Origin: Alphaproteobacteria bacterium
GTDB lineage: Bacteria > Pseudomonadota > Alphaproteobacteria > RF32 > CAG-239
Assembly (NCBI GenBank): GCA_017477035.1
Contig: JAFUXW010000170.1
Location: 1-8,465 of the forward strand
Length of the DNA: 8,465 bases
Direction: 5' to 3'
A program made the translations under genes and the position numbers. The notes under the pieces are model-generated. The model made no database searches. It saw only the letters and a list, made by a program, of their open reading frames with translations, and was not told the origin of the DNA. Below are positions 5,624-8,465 of this stretch, in pieces (the first letter of the stretch is position 1; the number at the start of each line of letters is the position of its first letter).

Positions 5624-5752
5624 TTAAATCATGACAATTTCAGTCATAACTGCTACTCCACGAGCCTCTTCTTCATGGCACGCATTGATAGCATCTCGGA
5701 GGCTCCAAAATATTGTTGGAATTCTTACATTATTGACAATTATCTGATACAT
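5624..5752 (-). CDS. 42-residue orphan small protein
   Basis: ATG 5752 opens a complete 42-codon frame beginning MYQIIVNNVRIPTIFWSLRD, continuing AINACHEEEARGVAVMTEIV and ending at TAA 5624-5626. The ribosome site AAAGGAAC (about 5757-5764) is well placed and resembles that of the next gene. The sequence alternates a short beta-like start, an amphipathic helix with a HEEEAR patch and a beta-like end, which looks like a folded small domain and not noise. There is no transmembrane segment. It is the first gene of the cassette with the SAM-like and DUF3768 proteins. I do not recognise the family. At this length it is easily missed by automated calling. Confidence 0.65.
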   Translation of the reverse strand: MYQIIVNNVRIPTIFWSLRDAINACHEEEARGVAVMTEIVMI

Positions 5753-5763
5753 TTTAGTTCCTT

Positions 5764-5795
5764 TCAAATAGTGTTATTACTCATTAACTATTTGA
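5764..5795 (-). promoter_or_regulatory. Perfect 9-bp inverted repeat in the leader of the 42-residue gene
   Basis: TCAAATAGT (5764-5772) and ACTATTTGA (5787-5795) are exact reverse complements separated by 14 bp. The repeat lies just upstream of the ribosome site of the cassette's first gene. It could be an operator for a dimeric repressor or an RNA hairpin touching the ribosome site. No convincing -35/-10 pair was found in 5796-5890, although TATGAT at about 5796-5801 on the - strand is a possible -10. Confidence 0.45.
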
Positions 5796-5895
5796 ATCAT
5801 ATCGTGTATTTGTGAATTCGGGAGCCGATAAAATTACTAAAATGTGCGTTTTTTTGCTATTTTTCGCGTATAGTGAATCAAACTCTTGTATTTAA

Positions 5896-5939
5896 AAGAA
5901 AAAAATAAATACCAAGCCCGTGCGTAACTTGGTACTTAT
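5896..5939 (-). terminator. Intrinsic terminator of the sugar-metabolism operon
   Basis: The arms 5905-5916 and 5928-5939 pair over 12 positions, including the perfect core TACCAAG/CTTGGTA and one G-U wobble in the transcript. The loop is 11 nt. On the - strand the stem is followed by a T-rich tract with one interrupting C (5905-5891). It sits about 30 bp after the stop of the last operon gene and insulates the operon from the accessory cassette. Confidence 0.8.
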
Positions 5940-5971
5940 GATGAAGAATCTCTAAAATTATTCTGAATTAA

Positions 5972-6565
5972 CTATTCTTCAGGAACCTCATCAGCTTTAG
6001 TCCATTCAGCATGGATTTTGTATTCTTCTCCGGCTTTAGCATTTATGGTATAGCGGAACGGTTTGTTATGCCAGACTTCTACTGCCTCTGGTAAAATTTC
6101 TTTTCCATTTACCGATACAGAGGTATATTTTACCCAATTCTCCACCATTTTTTTATCTTCGTCTTGTTCCCATTTACCACGCAGAGTTAAATTAATGTCA
6201 GTGTCTTCTTTAATGGCGTTAATTACTATATCTATATTCCCATTATCACTTTGTACTACATACCCTTGAGTTTCAAATTTAGGCATCCAACATGCCTGTT
6301 TTTCAGGATTCTCGGAGCTATCAACATAAACTTCAAATTGTGGTTTTTCAGCATCTACAAGCTTTGCTGTTAAATCAATGCGAGCAATTGTTTTTTCTTC
6401 TTTGGGCTCTGCCTTAGTTGCAACAACAGTTTCCGGCTTTTGAACAGTTGTATCTGCCTTATTTGACTTAAAAAGCATAATTCCGCCGGCAATAACGGCA
6501 ATCGCAACAACAACAGTAGTAATTACACCGGCTTTACTTTTTTCTTCTTTAATTTCTTTACTCAT
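5972..6565 (-). CDS. Membrane-anchored extracytoplasmic protein of unknown function
   Basis: The 197-residue protein has a Lys/Glu-rich cytoplasmic start (1-12), one transmembrane helix (about 13-31, VITTVVVAIAVIAGGIMLF) and a low-complexity linker (34-58, many K, E, T, P). An acidic C-terminal domain of about 130 residues follows, rich in beta-type alternation (DINLTLRGKW, YTSVSVNGKE, WHNKPFRYTI). There is no cleavage site or lipobox, so it is probably an N-in, C-out anchored protein in the inner membrane. ATG 6565 follows GAAAGGAAAA. It starts 20 nt after the phosphatase gene and ends the operon, so an envelope or glycan role is plausible. I do not recognise the extracytoplasmic domain. Confidence 0.7.
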   Translation of the reverse strand: MSKEIKEEKSKAGVITTVVVAIAVIAGGIMLFKSNKADTTVQKPETVVATKAEPKEEKTIARIDLTAKLVDAEKPQFEVYVDSSENPEKQACWMPKFETQGYVVQSDNGNIDIVINAIKEDTDINLTLRGKWEQDEDKKMVENWVKYTSVSVNGKEILPEAVEVWHNKPFRYTINAKAGEEYKIHAEWTKADEVPEE

Positions 6566-6585
6566 TTTTATTTTCCTTTCATTTT

Positions 6586-7308
6586 TTAATTATTATCAAA
6601 TTGCTTCAATTTCTCCAAAACTTCCATATAGCCATCTATTTGAATAACCTTAGTTTTATCCATCAAAGACAACTCATACGCTAATTCATAATCATTACCT
6701 CCTTTAAAAGTTTTATCTCCAAAGAATATAATCTCATCATCCGGATATTGCTTGCGTAAATGTCTGGCAATTTGTCCTTTACCAAATCCGACCGGAGTTA
6801 TGTCTATTGAAATACTCCCTCCGACAGATATTTCATAATTTGGAAATTCACTTCTTAATTTTTCAGCTATTTTTTCTCGTTCTTGATTTTCTTTATCCCA
6901 AAGACTGTAATGTTCTCTGGCACTATACGGGCAATCCCTACCCAATACGGAAAAATTAATCATTCCTATTCTTATTTCTATGTAGTTGGAATATAGTTGT
7001 CCCGTATACTTTGTTTTACTTCTAAAATCTTCCAACATTGCAAACAGCTTATCATCCGGTATAAAATTATTCTGATAAACAATATTGCCTTTTGCTGTTA
7101 AAACATTCCCCATAGAAGTATATATGCCGGTAAAGTTATCTATTATGAAATCTGGAAGTTGTTCTTCAACTTTTTTCATATCGGAACCGGTGGCAATAAA
7201 ACAGTCATGCGTTTTTTGCCATTGACTAAAATCAGCAGCAAACTCGTCAGTCATGGGCAAACGAGGAGGAGTTAAAGTTCCGTCCATATCAAATACGTAT
7301 ACAGTCAT
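6586..7308 (-). CDS. Phosphomannomutase-like HAD phosphatase (HAD-IIB)
   Basis: This 240-residue protein carries the HAD signature with DMDGT at 7-11: D7 is the expected nucleophile and D9 the general acid/base. TGSD (40-43) is motif II. INFSVLGR (117-124) matches the substrate-binding INxSPxGR of eukaryotic-type phosphomannomutases. K177 in GFGKG and FFGDKTFKGGND (195-206) give motifs III and IV. Length and motif order match the PMM2-type family (about 245 residues), which interconverts mannose-6-phosphate and mannose-1-phosphate; related members are simple sugar phosphatases. The protein is cytoplasmic. The gene starts 11 nt after the nucleotidyltransferase stop, with AAAGG overlapping that stop codon. 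Mutase versus phosphatase activity cannot be told from sequence. Confidence 0.85.
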   Translation of the reverse strand: MTVYVFDMDGTLTPPRLPMTDEFAADFSQWQKTHDCFIATGSDMKKVEEQLPDFIIDNFTGIYTSMGNVLTAKGNIVYQNNFIPDDKLFAMLEDFRSKTKYTGQLYSNYIEIRIGMINFSVLGRDCPYSAREHYSLWDKENQEREKIAEKLRSEFPNYEISVGGSISIDITPVGFGKGQIARHLRKQYPDDEIIFFGDKTFKGGNDYELAYELSLMDKTKVIQIDGYMEVLEKLKQFDNN

Positions 7309-7319
7309 TTACTTTGCCT

Positions 7320-7751
7320 TTAACTGTTCCACTTTTCCAAAATCCATGACGATGAATTAGCTTTATTATCTCCGCCGACGCCGAAAGCCAGATCGACATG
7401 ACACTCCTTGCAAATCGGAGTTTCCGGAATATTATCTTTTCCTCTGTCTCCACCGTTAGCGAATACCAAATTTGCATCAGGATATTTGGCTCGGGCTTTT
7501 CTGATACCGTCTGAAGCAGAGTTATCGGAATCATCAAATTCCAATACATCTATCACACCTTTTATATTTTCTAAAATAGCCCGTCTTGTCTTCATCGTGT
7601 AAAAGTTTTTACCCTTCTTACGACAAAGCCACTCATCAGAATTGGCAAGAACTATAACTCCATCCGAAGTTTGTGCCGAGCATTTTATCATTTCAATATG
7701 TCCCTCATGAATAGGATCAAAACCGCCGGATACTATGTAATATGTTTTCAT
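7320..7751 (-). CDS. Cytidylyltransferase-fold nucleotidyltransferase
   Basis: The 143-residue protein begins YYIVSGGFDPIHEGHIEMI with the HxGH motif at 15-18, the nucleotide-binding signature of the tagD/GCT family. A basic segment (RKKGKNFYTMKTRR, 44-57) corresponds to the phosphate-binding region. The C-terminal GVGGDNKANSSSWIL (124-138) takes the place of the second signature, which in glycerol-3-phosphate cytidylyltransferase is RTxGISTT. FANGGDRG (97-104) lies between. These enzymes join a phosphorylated small molecule to CTP or ATP. The length fits a single-domain member. ATG 7751 has AGGAG upstream, 9 nt after the methyltransferase gene. The partner phosphatase/mutase next door suggests a sugar or polyol phosphate substrate; this is inferred. 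Confidence 0.8.
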   Translation of the reverse strand: MKTYYIVSGGFDPIHEGHIEMIKCSAQTSDGVIVLANSDEWLCRKKGKNFYTMKTRRAILENIKGVIDVLEFDDSDNSASDGIRKARAKYPDANLVFANGGDRGKDNIPETPICKECHVDLAFGVGGDNKANSSSWILEKWNS

Positions 7752-7760
7752 TTTTTTCTC

Positions 7761-8465
7761 CTATAAATATTTAATAAAAGATTTTGTTAAAGTGCTTATA
7801 AATTGTTGCGTTTTAAGAGCATTTCTCTGAAATGCTGTATATTTTATACCTTTATTTTCCAATAACGCTAAAGCATTGGCGATAGTTTTTTGTTCTCCTT
7901 TGCGTTCGGCATCATCAAAAATAATAATAAAATCTTCTGCTATGTTGTCGTTTCTTATTAAATCAAGCACATTAGACCTCGGTAAAGTTTGGTCAGCACC
8001 TAAAGGACCATCAATGATTATCAAATCATACTTTGTGTTACCGACAACTTCATTTAAGTCCTTATATTTACGACACTCCACATTGTCATAAGTAAAAAAT
8101 TCCAAATCGCATTGATGAATTTTTGTATGTTCGTTTTGTGCCAACTGTGGTTGATAAGTTGCAATCCACCCGGCATCATTTTCTACTATGTCGAGTGCGG
8201 CGTTAGGGTTGCAATATGCGATATATTGCGAAGTAAGACGAGAAGTCTGCCCCATTCCCATTTCTAATATACGTGTTGGCTTTGCATTATCTAATATGCG
8301 ATAGAGCATATAGATAAAGCTATAATTTGCCGCCCAACCGTGCAAGGAAAATGATTTATCTTTAAGCCATGTGCTATTAACAAGCGTATCATGAAGAAGG
8401 TTTGCAAAATTAAGCTCTTTATAGCAATTTTGCATTTCCCTACACATATTATTCAAATCAGCTTG
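7761..8465 (-). CDS. SAM-dependent methyltransferase, 5' end outside the window
   Basis: The frame is open to the last base of the window, so the true start probably lies beyond 8465; in-window starts are TTG 8456 and ATG 8447. The 234 visible residues contain a class I methyltransferase Rossmann signature: TRILEMGMGQTSRL (64-77 from the edge) for SAM binding, DIVENDAGW with the acidic ribose ligand, YDLIIIDGPLG (146-156) and IIIFDDAER (180-188). There is no membrane segment. Small methyltransferases of this type are common in polysaccharide and glycolipid clusters, and this gene is the first visible member of the operon with the nucleotidyltransferase and phosphomannomutase-like enzyme. The substrate is unknown. 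Confidence 0.75.
   Translation of the reverse strand, partial: QADLNNMCREMQNCYKELNFANLLHDTLVNSTWLKDKSFSLHGWAANYSFIYMLYRILDNAKPTRILEMGMGQTSRLTSQYIAYCNPNAALDIVENDAGWIATYQPQLAQNEHTKIHQCDLEFFTYDNVECRKYKDLNEVVGNTKYDLIIIDGPLGADQTLPRSNVLDLIRNDNIAEDFIIIFDDAERKGEQKTIANALALLENKGIKYTAFQRNALKTQQFISTLTKSFIKYL

Noticed and set aside
7289..7549. 86-residue frame overlapping the nucleotidyltransferase gene on the same strand
   Set aside because: It is a shifted frame of a gene with clear HxGH and family motifs, has no ribosome site and resembles nothing.
1..8465. CRISPR arrays, tRNA or rRNA genes, insertion sequences, att sites
   Set aside because: No regularly spaced repeat-spacer units, cloverleaf-like segments, transposase motifs or integrase catalytic residues were found by reading both strands.

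Overview
The window is AT-rich (visibly about two-thirds A+T) and splits into an accessory part (about 1-5890) and an ordinary metabolic operon (about 5896-8465). The best taxonomic clue is the DUF3768 protein at 4994-5311, a family I associate mainly with Alphaproteobacteria and their plasmids. Together with RelB/YafQ and DUF4143 genes this suggests a host-associated, AT-rich alphaproteobacterium. That assignment is an inference and is not firm.

Left part, + strand (1-2726). A long non-coding region carries 14-bp direct repeats spaced 22 bp apart and AT-rich palindromes. It leads to a probable promoter and a roughly 155-nt leader. The leader can fold into two adjacent long hairpins whose loops are perfectly complementary over 9 nt, and a 7-codon ORF with a Shine-Dalgarno sequence runs through the stems. 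Next comes a 591-residue superfamily 3 helicase (Rep-like) and then a small ORF region best explained as one single-pass membrane protein split between two frames at an A AAA AAC heptamer. Together this looks like the replication module of a cryptic plasmid, satellite or integrated element, with rep expression possibly controlled at the RNA level. It is the most unusual part of the window.

Middle part, - strand (2773-5890). Reading along the - strand, a three-gene cassette comes first: a 42-residue orphan, a 90-residue protein resembling a stand-alone integrase-type SAM-like domain, and DUF3768. It is followed by a DUF4143 AAA ATPase preceded by three operator-like repeats, and then a RelB/DinJ-type antitoxin whose YafQ toxin partner is broken by a stop codon and a frameshift. 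A hairpin plus T-tract closes this stretch facing the rep module.

Right part, - strand (5896-8465). A tight operon encodes a SAM-dependent methyltransferase (its 5' end lies beyond the window), a cytidylyltransferase-fold nucleotidyltransferase, a eukaryotic-type phosphomannomutase-like HAD phosphatase and a membrane-anchored extracytoplasmic protein. It ends in a convincing intrinsic terminator. The set fits synthesis or modification of an activated sugar or sugar-phosphate for a surface glycan, but the exact substrate cannot be read from the sequence.

No tRNA, rRNA, CRISPR array, transposase or complete integrase was seen.
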